From CAWGOF01 sp963824225 (GTDB lineage: Bacteria; Acidobacteriota; Polarisedimenticolia; Polarisedimenticolales; Polarisedimenticolaceae): a stretch of 64,000 bases of DNA. The first letter of the stretch is position 1, and each line of letters opens with the position of its first letter. Location: the NCBI GenBank assembly GCA_963824225.1, contig CAWGOF010000003.1:3410001-3474000 (forward strand). Reading direction: 5' to 3'. This document shows positions 55,110-64,000 of this stretch, in pieces. Position numbers and translations under genes: made by a program. Under the pieces are notes generated by a model. The model was not told the origin of the DNA. It ran no database searches and was given only the letters and a program-made list of their open reading frames with translations.

Positions 55110-56549
55110 ATGCGAATCCTCGTTGCACCGCTGGCCCTGCTGCTCGCGGCGCTCGCCGCTCCGGCGACGTACGCGGGGGCGGAGCTGCTGCTCAAGGATG
55201 GGCGAACCGTCTCGGGCATCGAAGTGCGGCGCCACGGGCAGAACTACCATCTGACGCTCGAAGGCGGCGAGATTCTGATCGTTCCCGTCGAGCTCGTGCG
55301 TCAGGTGCGCCTCGCCGAAGAAGGACCGCCGGCACCTCCGCCGGCGCCCACGGCGATGCGTTCGGTGGGCCCGGAGGTGCTGGTTGGGCCGCCCGCGCCG
55401 GTCGACCCCCCGGCGACCGACGACCAAGTCGCGGTGCTCGGTCCGCCGGCCAAGTTCTGGCCCAGCGTCTTCGATCCGGTATGGGTTCCGACGAGCGACT
55501 GGACGCTCGATCCGGCGCAGAACGACTTCAACCCGGCGCGCTGGTTCACCGCGCCGATCGATCCGATCTGGACGCCGCTCTCCGCGTTCGACGGCCGCAT
55601 CGACGTGTTCGAGCACAGCCGCTCGTCCTGGTCGCGCAGCCCGATCGACCCGGCGTGGTGGCCGACCGAGACGACGTGGCTCACGCCACGCGCGCCTGCC
55701 CCCGCGGTGGAACAGCAAGAAGCCGGAGAGGAGTCGAGCGAGTCGAGCCAGCCCACCGAAGCGGCCGAGGTGGCGAGCGCCGGCACGAGCGCGCCGGTCC
55801 TTCCGCAGTTCACGCCCGCCGGGAGACCCGCGGCGAAGGGCGGTCGCGTCGATCCCGAGGTCTGCGCGCGCGAGATCTTTCGACCCCTGACGAGCCGTGG
55901 CGATCGGGAGCGCGAAGCCAAGGTGTCCGTGACGCCGGCGGTCGACGCGTCGTTGTCCAAGCTGCCGCTCGACCTGTACCGCGGCCGTCTCGAGGTCGAC
56001 GGGAATACGTACGCCGCGCTGTTCGCGACCGAGGGGGAAGTGTGTCGCCTGATCGGCGGCGATCTCGACCCGCTCCTCGGCACGACCCTCGCGGACACGG
56101 AGAGGGCCGCTCACGCGCTGCGCTCCTACGAGGGAGCGCTGGGCGGGAAGCCGGGCCCGGCGCTCGATACGCCCGCGCAGAAGATCGCCTACGCGTTCTC
56201 GCTCAGTTTGCTCGCGGACCCGGGAACGGGCCGCGACGCGGGAACCGCGCCCACGCTACTCGAGGAGCGCGACGATCTCGAGCGCCTCGCAGCGCAGGCG
56301 GCGACCGGCTGCTCGCTCAACGCGAAGAAACGCACCCGCGAGCTCGAGCGCGCGCTCGCCGACTTCGCCCCGCCGACCGTCGTAGCGACGAACGGCGGCG
56401 ACATCGTGACGTTGCGCACCTGGTCCCCGGAGAGCGGGAGCGTCGCCGTGCACTCGGTGAAGCTGCTCGGGGCCGGCTCGACGTCGATCGGCCGACGGGT
56501 CGTCGCGAGCCACGTCGGCGCTCATCACGACGAGAAGGCGCGGAAGTAG
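55110..56549 (+). CDS. Secreted protein of unknown function with repeated DPxW motifs
   Basis: 479 residues from ATG 55110; the leaderless spacing seen elsewhere would favour GTG 55107, which adds one residue. Signal peptide (VAPLALLLAALAAPATYA). Residues about 25-65 form a small beta module (LLLKDGRTVSGIEVRRHGQN), like the units in the secreted protein at 22831. Then come Pro-rich linker and three imperfect repeats: FDPVWVPTSDW, IDPIWTPLSAF and IDPAWWPTETTW. The C-terminal half is mixed and includes CAREIF, EVCRLIGGD and a helical segment. Not recognised. It precedes a small membrane protein by eight bases. Confidence 0.75.
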   Translation: MRILVAPLALLLAALAAPATYAGAELLLKDGRTVSGIEVRRHGQNYHLTLEGGEILIVPVELVRQVRLAEEGPPAPPPAPTAMRSVGPEVLVGPPAPVDPPATDDQVAVLGPPAKFWPSVFDPVWVPTSDWTLDPAQNDFNPARWFTAPIDPIWTPLSAFDGRIDVFEHSRSSWSRSPIDPAWWPTETTWLTPRAPAPAVEQQEAGEESSESSQPTEAAEVASAGTSAPVLPQFTPAGRPAAKGGRVDPEVCAREIFRPLTSRGDREREAKVSVTPAVDASLSKLPLDLYRGRLEVDGNTYAALFATEGEVCRLIGGDLDPLLGTTLADTERAAHALRSYEGALGGKPGPALDTPAQKIAYAFSLSLLADPGTGRDAGTAPTLLEERDDLERLAAQAATGCSLNAKKRTRELERALADFAPPTVVATNGGDIVTLRTWSPESGSVAVHSVKLLGAGSTSIGRRVVASHVGAHHDEKARK

Positions 56550-56557
56550 GGCGAGGC

Positions 56558-56980
56558 GTGCACGACACCGTGCTCGACTGGCTCGCCGCGCACGGCGCGA
56601 CGACGGGGATGATCGTCGCTGCGGCAGCCTTGCTGATGGTCGGCTCGGCGGCGTTGATGGTGTATGTCATCGCGCGCATGAGCCCCGAGTACTTCGTCGC
56701 GCCCAGGCCGTCACCCGGGAGCTGGCGCTCGCGTCACCCGGTGCTGCGGATCGTGTCGCGCGTGATCAAGAACATCCTCGGCGTGACGCTGGTCCTGATC
56801 GGTTTGGCGATGCTCGTGCTCCCGGGCCAGGGGTTCCTGACGATCCTCGCCGGCGTGTTCCTGCTCGAGTTCCCGGGAAAGCGTCGGCTCGAGCTGCGCC
56901 TCGTGCGCAAGCGCCCCGTGCACAGCACGATCAACTGGATCCGCTCCCTCGTCGGCCGCCCGCCCCTGGTCCTACCCTAG
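56558..56980 (+). CDS. PGPGW-type small membrane protein
   Basis: 140 residues from GTG 56558. Membrane segments are at about residues 18-40 (MIVAAAALLMVGSAALMVYV) and 70-100 (ILGVTLVLIGLAMLVLPGQGF followed by LTILAGVFLLEF). The LPGQGFLTILAG motif is characteristic of the PGPGW family of putative transmembrane proteins of unknown function. The C-terminal tail is basic. It probably shares a transcript with the preceding secreted protein. Confidence 0.8.
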   Translation: MHDTVLDWLAAHGATTGMIVAAAALLMVGSAALMVYVIARMSPEYFVAPRPSPGSWRSRHPVLRIVSRVIKNILGVTLVLIGLAMLVLPGQGFLTILAGVFLLEFPGKRRLELRLVRKRPVHSTINWIRSLVGRPPLVLP

Positions 56981-56987
56981 AGCCAGC

Positions 56988-58448
56988 CTATTCCATCGCC
57001 GCCAGCACGTCCTCGAGCGGCAACGTGGCGAAGGTCGTGGCGTAGTCGGACATCGCGTACGGGACGATGAGCCGGCCGCCGTGCACGAGGCTGCCGCAGG
57101 AGTAGACGACGTTGGGAACGTAGCCTTCGCGCTCGTTCTCGTTCGGCTGGATCAGCGGCTCGCGCAAGCGGCCGATGACACGGCGTGGGTCGTCGCGATC
57201 GAGCAGGAACGCGCCGATGCAGTATTTGCGCATCGGCCCGACGCCGTGGCTCAGCACGAGCCAGCCGGCTTCGGTCTCGATCGGCGAGCCGCAATTGCCC
57301 ACCTGGATGAACTCCCACGGGAACTTCGGCTCGACGATCCGCTGCGCCGTGTGCCAGAAGTGCAGGTGGTCCGAGAACATCACGTAGATGTTCTCGTAGT
57401 CCTGGCGGGCGAGCATCGCGTAGTGGCCGTTGATTTGCCGCGGGAACAAGCGCCATGCCCTTGTTCTGCACCGCCGCGCCGTTCAGCGTGATGAACTTGA
57501 AATGCAGGAAGTCCGGCGTCTCGATGAACTGCGGCAGGATCAGCTTGCCGTCGTAGGCCGTGTACGTCGCGTAGTACGTTTCCTGTGCCGTCGTCGTTCT
57601 GCGAAAACGGACGAACCGCGCGTCCTCGATGCCGTTGCTCTGCGACGGCGTGATGGGAAACAGAACGCGCTCGGACAGGCGGGAGTCGGGCTCGAACTGC
57701 ACCTCGTAGTTCGATTGGGCCAGCATCAGGGTCTTGCGGGCCACCGCTGCCGTCTCCTGGTCGCGCGCCGGAGCTGCGTCGCCGCGCGACCGATCGCCCG
57801 CACGCAGCTCCTCGAGCGTGAACGAGTCTCCCAGGCGCTCGAGCAACCGCCGGCTGAAGTCGCCCGCCAGCCCTAGCTCCTGCAGCTTGCGCTCGAACAC
57901 GCCCTTCTCGTAGGACGCCTTCGGCACTTGAGTCGGCTCCAGGCAGTAGCGCGTCGGTGCGCTGATCGTGATGCCGCCCTGCGCCTCGAGGACTCCGGTG
58001 CGAAAGGTGATCGAGGAAATGTGCCCTTCGCCCGTGGCGCGCAAGCTGAGCATGAAGCGCAGCGAACCGGGCGGAAGATCCGATCTGATCGGGGTGCGGA
58101 ACGATCGAGGGATTGAACAACGCCGCGGCTTCGAGCGAGTACTCGTGCGTGAAATACGCGCCGAGCAACAGCTGCCGCTCAGCGGAGATCTCCTGCTCGG
58201 CGTCGCAGGCGGGCGCGCACCTGCTCGAAGCGCCGGCGGAGGAACTCGTCGATCTTGCGGTGGCGATCGCCGAACTCGGCCCGCACCTGCGCGAGCAGGG
58301 CCCGGACCTCGCGTTCGGGTAGGGCCATCACGTTGGCCACGATCCGGTTGGCCCGCGAGTCGTCCGTGAGCAGGAACGGGCGCAGCAACACGCGGGTGCG
58401 GTCGGGCTGCAACGTGAAGTTGGTGCGTTCGACGCTGGTGGCCTTCAT
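56988..58448 (-). pseudogene. GH130-family glycoside phosphorylase/hydrolase with three frameshifts as sequenced
   Basis: About 485 residues after removing three single bases. ATG 58448 overlaps the stop of the upstream glycosyltransferase (ATGA). Reading in order: LLRPFLLTDDSRANRIVANV and FEQVRARL, break near 58205; GAYFTHEYSLEAAALFNPSIVPHPDQ, break near 58078; LSLRATGEGHISSITFRTG to NGIEDARFVRF, break near 57447; FPRQINGHYAMLARQDYEN to YCIGAFLLDRDDP and the C-terminus. GH130 enzymes phosphorolyse beta-mannosides. All catalytic-domain segments are present, so either local sequence errors or very recent decay explain the breaks. Confidence 0.8.
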
Positions 58449-60741
58449 CGGGGGCAGCGCGAGGCCTCCGGCGCCGTGAACACGGTCACCGTGTTCTTGA
58501 CGAGCTGCATTTCCGTGAGCGACGAGCAGGAACGCGAGCGTCGATTCCGCCCCTTGGTTGCGGTTGACCCGGTCCACGTGCAGCGCGTCGCGGCACCCGC
58601 CGGTGCTCGGCGAGTACAGCTCCAATCCGAGATCGTTCCAGCCCAGAAACCAGTCGAAGGCCCGATGGGCCTGCTCGTGCCACCACGGATCCGAAGTGGC
58701 CCGGTACGCCTCGAGCGCCGCGGAGACCATCGCTTGCGCCTCGATCGGTTGCTGGTCGAAGTGGGCCCGGTTTCCGCCGCGCCGATAGAAGCCGTTGCTG
58801 CCGATCGGCTGAAAGTGGCCGTGTTCCGAGGTTTGGACATCGGCCAGCCAACGCAGGGCCCGCAGGCCCCGCTCGAATACCTCGGGTTGCCCGGTCGCCC
58901 GTCCGCTGAGGATCAGCGCGTGCGCGAGCTTGGCGTTGTCATAGGTCAGCGCGTCCTCGAACCACGGCCAGTCGGGCCGCGCGGCCCGGTCGAAGAGTCC
59001 CATCAGCCGCGCCGACGAGCGACTCGCGGGCCTGGTTGACCGCGCGATCCCCGCTCAGCCGGCCCAGATACTCGTGGATGCCGATCAGGCTGAAGGCCCA
59101 CGCGCGGGGCGAGCTGAACTCGGTCACCGCGGGCAGCGCCTCCGCGAAGAGCTGCCCCGCCATGGCCTGGAAGCTCCGATGCGGCGAGCGTCCGACGCCC
59201 AGGCCCAAGGCCCACAGCGCCCGGGCGTGACAATCCTCCGACCCCGGTTCGTCGAGCCAGCGGCGATCGAAGCTCAGATGGTTGTGGAACCGCTTGGTCT
59301 TACGATCGAACGCGTGATGCAGGAAGGCCGCGTAGGTCGTAGCGAGCGTGCGCGCGCGCTCCGGCTGTTCCGCCACCTCGTCGAGCAGTACCGCCAGCAC
59401 GAACGCGCGTGCGTTGTCGTCCGTGCAGTACCCTTCGGAGAAGTTCGGCACGGTGAAGAACGCGTGCTGGAACATGCCGGTCGAGTCGGTCATGCGCGAC
59501 AGATGATCGAGCCTCATGCCGGGCAGGTCCCGCGGCGCCTGGTCGAGCGTCTTCGTGGCGAAGGACTTGCGCGACCATACCGCCCCCTGGATCCGCGCCG
59601 CCTCGAACGAGCGCATGTAGAGCTGGGCCGTCTTGCTCCAGACCATCTCGCGGCCCAGCTTGTAGGCGTTCTTGCGCATCGCGTGCCGGCGCGTGTCGTC
59701 GTGCAGCAGGCTCGTCACCTCGCGCGCGATCGCCTGCGAGTCGCCGAACGGCACGAGCACACCGCGATCGTCCGCCAGCAGCTCCGCGGCGTGCCAGTAC
59801 GGGGTCGAGACCACGACTTTCCCGGCACCGAACGCGTAGGCCAGCGTGCCCGACGTGATCTGTGCTTCGTTGAGGTACGGCGTGATGTAGATGTCCGCTG
59901 CGCCGATGAACTCCCTCAGCTCGTCGAGCTCGACGAAACGGTTGTAGAAAATGACGTTCTTCTCGACCTTGTTCCGCTTGGCCAGCCGCTCGAGGCTGAT
60001 CCGGTAGGCCTCGCCTTGCTCGCGCAGCTCGTTGGGATGTGTGGCGCCCAGCACGAGGTAGACCACGTCGGGACACGCGGCCAGGATGTCCGGCAGCGCG
60101 TTGAGCACGTGCTCGATCCCCTTGTTCGGTGAGAGCAGTCCGAACGTCAGCAGAACGACCCGTCCTTCCACGCCGAACTGGTCCTTGTAGTAGTTCGGAT
60201 CGACGAACGGGATGTCGTGGATCCCGTGAGCGATGAGGTCGATCTTGGCGGCCGGCGCGTGGTACAGCTCCTGCAACATCGCGCGTCCCCGCTCGGCCAT
60301 CACCACGAGCCGGGTGGATCGCGCGATCAGCTCCTGCATCACACGCCTCTGGTCCGCGTCCGGCTGGCCCAGGATCGTATGGAGCGTGGTCACGACCGGC
60401 ATCTTCAGCTCTCGAAGCAACGCCAGCAGGTGACTTCCGGCCGGCCCGCCGAAGATCCCGAACTCGTGTTGCACGCAGACGACGTCCGCGTTGCCGATGT
60501 TCAGGAAGTCCGCCGCGCGCTGGTACGACGAGAGATCTTGCTCCTCGATCTCGAAGCGAATGACGTCCGGATACTCGTAGCCGCCCGGGATGTCGTTGAC
60601 CGGAACCGCGAAGCAGTGGCTTCGGGGATGCACCGCTGCCACGGCCGTGAGCAGATCCGATGTGAACGTGGCGATGCCGCACTGTCGCGGCAGGTAGTCG
60701 CCCACAAAAGCGATCCGTCGAATCTCGGACGCCGCGCTCAC
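58445..60741 (-). pseudogene. GT4-family glycosyltransferase with C-terminal helical domain, two frameshifts as sequenced
   Basis: About 764 residues after correction, from GTG 60741 (AGGAG seven bases upstream). The N-terminal half is a GT-B glycosyltransferase: GDYLPRQCGIATFTSDLL, VQHEFGIFGG, HGIHDIPFVDP, LTFGLLSPNKGIEHVL and the donor-site region ITPYLNEAQITSGTLAYAFG. The C-terminal half is an alpha/alpha-barrel-like domain (EGYCTDDNARAFVLAVLL, SPRAWAFSLIGIHEYL, YDNAKLAHALILSG, NQGAESTLAFLL). One extra base is needed near 59016 and another near 58523. The GT4 + GH130 pair is a recurrent bacterial gene couple linked to mannose-type glycans. Confidence 0.82.
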
Positions 60742-60836
60742 GAGTTGGCTCCTGGTTCGGGAGTGGCTGTAGGGGGTCGATGATAGCGCGAACACGGGAC
60801 CAGCGCGCCGGTCGCACCGGGTCGACCTCGGACGAG

Positions 60837-63092
60837 CTAGTTCGCCGACGGGGCGCCGCAGGGATCGACGGCGAAGACGCGGTAGCCGTAGTTGGCGGCC
60901 GTGCTCAGGGCGCCCGTGTGCACGGTGTGGGGCGTCGTCGGCGTGCAGTTCAAGCCGGCGGGGCACGCGATCTCGGTCCGGGTGTCGAGGTTCCACACGC
61001 GCACGAGGTACGACGATGCACCAAGGACCACCGGCCAATCGAGAGCTACGTCCGACCCGCTCTTCGATGCGAGCGGATCGACGCCGTTGCCCACGGCGAA
61101 CGTCGCCGGATTCAGTCTTGCCGGGTTCTCCGCGACCTTGAAGAACGCCGCCGAGCGGTACGATCGCTGATCCGCGGCGTTGGGGTCGGTGTAGCGCAGC
61201 GCGGTGACGACGGTGGCCTGGATCGCTGAAGGCGCCCAGCCCTGGATCACGTACGACGTCGGCTCGGCGCCGGCGGGTGCCGCGAGGTAACCGACCTCGC
61301 CCGGAAGGGGCGAGTGGTTCGGGTTCGTGGCCCAGTCGGCCAGCGCCTCGGGGTCTGTGGCCGAGCCCCAAGAGACGACGTAGCCATAGCTCGACACACC
61401 GGGTGTCCCCGACAGGTTCGAGCCGTCGACCGGGAGCGACCAGCTCACGCGCGTGCCGTTGAGGCACGCCTGCGCCTGAGCCTGGTGCGGCGGGAACGGT
61501 CCCCAGGTGAAGTCGACGCCGTCGGTGACCGTCCAGTCGGCAGCCTGGATCGTCTCGCTCGTCTGCGACGACACGTTCGCCAGCAGTCCATATCGCTCGC
61601 TGACCCAGAAGTAGTCGAACGCACGGTTCGGCGTCGGCGAAAGCGCGCACGTGCCGATGAAGTCGACGCCCGCGAGGATGTCGGTGTCCTGTCGCAGGAG
61701 CACCGCCGGCACGTAGTTGCCCGCGGGCACGTGGACCCAGCCATCCTCGATCGCCGTCATGCGGAAGCCCGCACCCGAGGCGTTGATCCGGCCCCGGGCG
61801 CGCGGGGAGGCCACGGCCGAGCAGCCGGGATAGCACTGGTTGCCACAGGTCGAAGCCAGCGTGAGCCTCAGCCCGTGGCCGTCGTCGCACTCGGTCCAGG
61901 CGCCCGAGGTCCACGTGTGGCCGATGCCGAGCGTGGCGCTCGCCGGGTCGGGGCCCGTGAAGCGAAAGAAGCGCAGCAGCCGGTTCGCGGCGCCTGCGCT
62001 CTGGGCGAAGCACAGTTGCGTTCGATCGTCGGCGTTGAGCACGTCGAACTGCACGAACGGCACGTCGATCGACGGGTTGGCGCCGGTGTCGTTGTCGTTC
62101 AGCGCGAAGTAGTCCTGCGTGTAGAGCGCGCCGCCCGGGGCGTAGATGTCGATCTTCAAATACGCCTGCCACGTGCCGTCGGGCGGCGTGGCGCTCAGGT
62201 CCTGGGTCGAGCAGCCGGCGAAGCACGGCGCCGACGCCGCATCCGAGCGCGTCGTGTTGAACGTGCGGTAACCGAGGCTCGCCGGGACGAGGCCGGTGAA
62301 GTCCCACACCTCGGGCAGCGTCTGCGTCGAGCCGGGGTCGCCCGGATCGGGCTGGTAGCTCACGCCCGTCTGATCGATCGAGATCATCGCCGCGGCCGAC
62401 GACCACGCCGGGTGGATCGACGTCAGCGGCGTATCCGCCTCGGCCGAGTACTGGAGGAAGCCCGTTGTCCCGGGGCGTAGCTGGTTTCGGAACTTCAGGA
62501 ACGGAATGGCCATCCCGTCGTTCGCTGCGCCCACCTCGAGGACGCGCGCGCGGTCGATCACGAACGGCAGGCCCACGCCTTGCGCGCGGCCCTCGATCTC
62601 GGCGACAGGCATGCCGGAGCGTGTGACGAAGCGGAAGCCGCCGGGCTCGCGCAGCACGACCACCTCCCGCGGCCCCGCGGGGGTGAGAGCGATCCCCTCG
62701 GCGACGGCGCGGGCATCGACGCGCTCGGGCGCGGCACCTGGACGAGCGAGCCAGCTGACGACCTCCTGGCCCAGCTCGATCCGGCCCGTGCGGATCAAGC
62801 GGCAGCTCGCACGGCTCGTGCTCTCGCAGATTGCAGCGTCCGTCGCGGTGCCGCGTGCGGCCTCGCCGAGCCCGGCCTCTCCCGGCTCGAACATCGCCCA
62901 GGGCGTGCGCCGTCCGTGCGCCTGTGTCGGCCTCAGATCCCAGAACGTGCCTTCGTCGAGCGGTCCCGCGCGGGATATGGGGTCCGGTCCCTCGACCTCG
63001 ATCAGCGTCCAGGTGCGGTCGTTCGCTCGGGTCGAGGCCCACGGGCCGACCAGGGCGAAGCTCAGGATAAGGGCCGACCAGCCGCGTCGCAT
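60837..63092 (-). CDS. Large secreted protein of unknown function with fibronectin-like tail
   Basis: 751 residues. ATG 63092 is chosen because TACATT lies eight bases upstream and it opens a signal peptide (ALILSFALVGPWASTRA). The mature protein has cysteine-containing modules (CFAGCSTQDLSATPPDGTW, CGNQCYPGCS), jelly-roll-like segments with FVQFDVLNADDRTQLCF, and a C-terminal ~110 residues that read as a fibronectin type III-like module (SGSDVALDWPVVLGASSYLV, YGYRVFAVDPCG). Not recognised as a named family; probably extracellular. It diverges from the kelch gene. Confidence 0.75.
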   Translation of the reverse strand: MRRGWSALILSFALVGPWASTRANDRTWTLIEVEGPDPISRAGPLDEGTFWDLRPTQAHGRRTPWAMFEPGEAGLGEAARGTATDAAICESTSRASCRLIRTGRIELGQEVVSWLARPGAAPERVDARAVAEGIALTPAGPREVVVLREPGGFRFVTRSGMPVAEIEGRAQGVGLPFVIDRARVLEVGAANDGMAIPFLKFRNQLRPGTTGFLQYSAEADTPLTSIHPAWSSAAAMISIDQTGVSYQPDPGDPGSTQTLPEVWDFTGLVPASLGYRTFNTTRSDAASAPCFAGCSTQDLSATPPDGTWQAYLKIDIYAPGGALYTQDYFALNDNDTGANPSIDVPFVQFDVLNADDRTQLCFAQSAGAANRLLRFFRFTGPDPASATLGIGHTWTSGAWTECDDGHGLRLTLASTCGNQCYPGCSAVASPRARGRINASGAGFRMTAIEDGWVHVPAGNYVPAVLLRQDTDILAGVDFIGTCALSPTPNRAFDYFWVSERYGLLANVSSQTSETIQAADWTVTDGVDFTWGPFPPHQAQAQACLNGTRVSWSLPVDGSNLSGTPGVSSYGYVVSWGSATDPEALADWATNPNHSPLPGEVGYLAAPAGAEPTSYVIQGWAPSAIQATVVTALRYTDPNAADQRSYRSAAFFKVAENPARLNPATFAVGNGVDPLASKSGSDVALDWPVVLGASSYLVRVWNLDTRTEIACPAGLNCTPTTPHTVHTGALSTAANYGYRVFAVDPCGAPSAN

Positions 63093-63100
63093 GCGCGACG

Positions 63101-63106
63101 AATGTA
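63101..63106 (-). promoter_or_regulatory. -10 hexamer TACATT, leaderless-type promoter
   Basis: On the minus strand TACATT is followed by eight bases and ATG 63092. Confidence 0.45.
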
Positions 63107-63129
63107 CTGTCATTCCGGGTGGCAAGAGG

Positions 63130-63135
63130 TAGGAT
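63130..63135 (+). promoter_or_regulatory. -10 hexamer TAGGAT upstream of the kelch gene
   Basis: TAGGAT lies 16 bases before GTG 63152 and 28 before GTG 63164; GGAGG (63148-63152) suits the latter start. Confidence 0.3.
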
Positions 63136-63151
63136 AAGAGTCCCCCCGGAG

Positions 63152-64000
63152 GTGGCGCGCGTCGTGGGGCTGCCCCTCCTGCTCTTGCTCGCGATGCACG
63201 GCCCGGCGCCGGCGGCGCAGCCGCTCGACATCGAGCGCCGCGTCGAGGCCCAGGCCGCGATCGCCCGCGTGTACCAGGCGCATCGCGTGGGCGCGCGGTC
63301 CGACGAAGAGCTTCCGCGGTCCGTCCTCGAGGCCCAGGTCCGGGACTACCTGCGCCTGAGCGCTGCGCTCGACCAGTACTGGCACACGCCGATCACGGCG
63401 GAAGCCCTGGCTCGCGAGATGCGGCGGATCGAATCTCAGACGCGGATGCCGGAGCGGCTCGCCGAGATCAAGCACGCGCTGGGCGACGATCCCGTGCTGT
63501 TCCAGGAGTGCGTCGTTCGTCCCCCGCTCGTGCGGCGGCTGGCGCGGAGCTTTTTCGCCCGGGACGAGCGGATCCACGGAGCGGTGCGCGCCGAGATCGA
63601 GCGCAGCCACGACCGGGCAGGTCGTACGGGCGAGATCGGGCCGGTCGAGGAAACGGACGAGGCGTTCGCGTTTGTTGACGCGTCGGGCGCCCGAATCGAG
63701 GTGCCCAAGGTCACCTGGGAAGAGTGGTGGACGAGAGAAGCCTCGCGCTACGCCCCTGCCTCCGTCGCCGCCGCGGCCCTGCCGATCGCGAGCGGAGCGA
63801 CAGCCGTTGGCCCGTGCACGCTCGACGACCAGTGGGACACGGGCGGGGCGCTGAGCCTGCTTCCCGATGCGCGCGGGTATCCGGTCACCGTGTGGACCGG
63901 GAGCGAGATGCTCGTCTGGGGCGGGACGAGAAACACCAACGGCGAAGCCTACGATCCGGCGATCGATTCATGGAGGCCGCTCTCGACGAATGGCGCACCA
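63152..64000 (+). CDS. Secreted kelch-repeat protein (3' end outside window)
   Basis: 283 residues are visible from GTG 63152; GTG 63164 is better spaced from GGAGG and may be the true start. Signal peptide (VVGLPLLLLLAMHGPAPAAQ). Residues about 30-165 are charged and helical (VEAQAAIARVYQAHRVGARS, LAREMRRIESQTRMPERLAE). From about residue 225, kelch blades begin: GSEMLVWGGTRN and GEAYDPAIDSWRPLST. Kelch propellers are usually interaction or carbohydrate-binding modules. The helical N-terminal region followed by kelch repeats is typical of secreted proteins in Acidobacteriota-like genomes (recollection, not tested). Confidence 0.85.
   Translation, partial: MARVVGLPLLLLLAMHGPAPAAQPLDIERRVEAQAAIARVYQAHRVGARSDEELPRSVLEAQVRDYLRLSAALDQYWHTPITAEALAREMRRIESQTRMPERLAEIKHALGDDPVLFQECVVRPPLVRRLARSFFARDERIHGAVRAEIERSHDRAGRTGEIGPVEETDEAFAFVDASGARIEVPKVTWEEWWTREASRYAPASVAAAALPIASGATAVGPCTLDDQWDTGGALSLLPDARGYPVTVWTGSEMLVWGGTRNTNGEAYDPAIDSWRPLSTNGAP

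Overview
The window is a 64 kb piece of a high-GC (roughly two-thirds G+C by eye) Gram-negative chromosome. It has lipoproteins, a predicted outer-membrane beta-barrel protein, proteobacterial-style aceE and clpS-clpA-aat, and many secreted repeat proteins (thrombospondin type 3/FG-GAP, ELWxxDGT, kelch). This mix is typical of Acidobacteriota or Myxococcota-like lineages. No rRNA or taxonomic marker settles it, so the lineage is an inference. There is no phage, plasmid, transposase or CRISPR array.

Layout. 1-3.8 kb (minus): ECF sigma factor, CHAT caspase-like lipoprotein and a membrane protein cut by the window edge. 3.9-4.5 kb: DUF6624 protein. 4.6-12.7 kb: two tandemly duplicated giant secreted calcium-binding/FG-GAP proteins whose promoters were duplicated with them. 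12.8-20.7 kb: a seven-gene operon joined by stop/start overlaps: 2TM pore-loop protein, beta-propeller amidohydrolase, MerB-like lyase, VOC protein, methyltransferase, S9A peptidase lipoprotein and methionine aminopeptidase. 20.8-22.8 kb: a third thrombospondin-repeat protein and a DUF2277 protein. 22.8-25.2 kb (minus): a second ECF sigma/anti-sigma cassette with a secreted protein. 25.3-28.8 kb: SixA, an ApaH-like phosphatase and a DUF5916 outer-membrane protein. 28.9-34.3 kb: aceE, aceF and an MFS transporter. 34.4-39.6 kb: ELWxxDGT protein, ankyrin protein and two small minus-strand proteins. 39.7-46 kb: creD, lpdA (the E3 partner of aceEF), then the N-degron set clpS-clpA-aat. 46-48.7 kb: S9C-type peptidase. 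48.8-50.9 kb (minus): GFA, ComB-like, ABM-like and acetolactate-decarboxylase-like genes. 50.9-57 kb: DDAH-like hydrolase, PQQ-type sugar dehydrogenase, alcohol dehydrogenase, tRNA-Val, exonuclease III and two envelope proteins. 57-60.7 kb (minus): a GH130/GT4 pair carrying five single-base frameshifts. 60.8-64 kb: a secreted protein and the start of a kelch protein.

The strongest discovery candidate is the MerB-like gene at 16114-16785. An in-frame TGA sits exactly where alkylmercury lyase has its second catalytic cysteine. Nineteen nucleotides later comes a perfect 8-bp hairpin with a GGTC loop, matching the geometry of a bacterial SECIS. This reads as a selenocysteine-containing organomercurial-lyase-like enzyme (Cys86-Asp89-Sec147) in an operon with no other mercury genes.

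The second signal is architectural. At least fourteen genes have a TAnnnT-type -10 hexamer only 6-8 nt before the start codon and no Shine-Dalgarno at the usual spacing, which predicts widespread leaderless transcription. It peaks in a 21-bp divergent promoter at 50913-50933. Other points are GGGGTCAGG REP-like hairpins that supply gene 3' ends, and six frameshifts that are all explained by one extra base, five of them in one gene pair.
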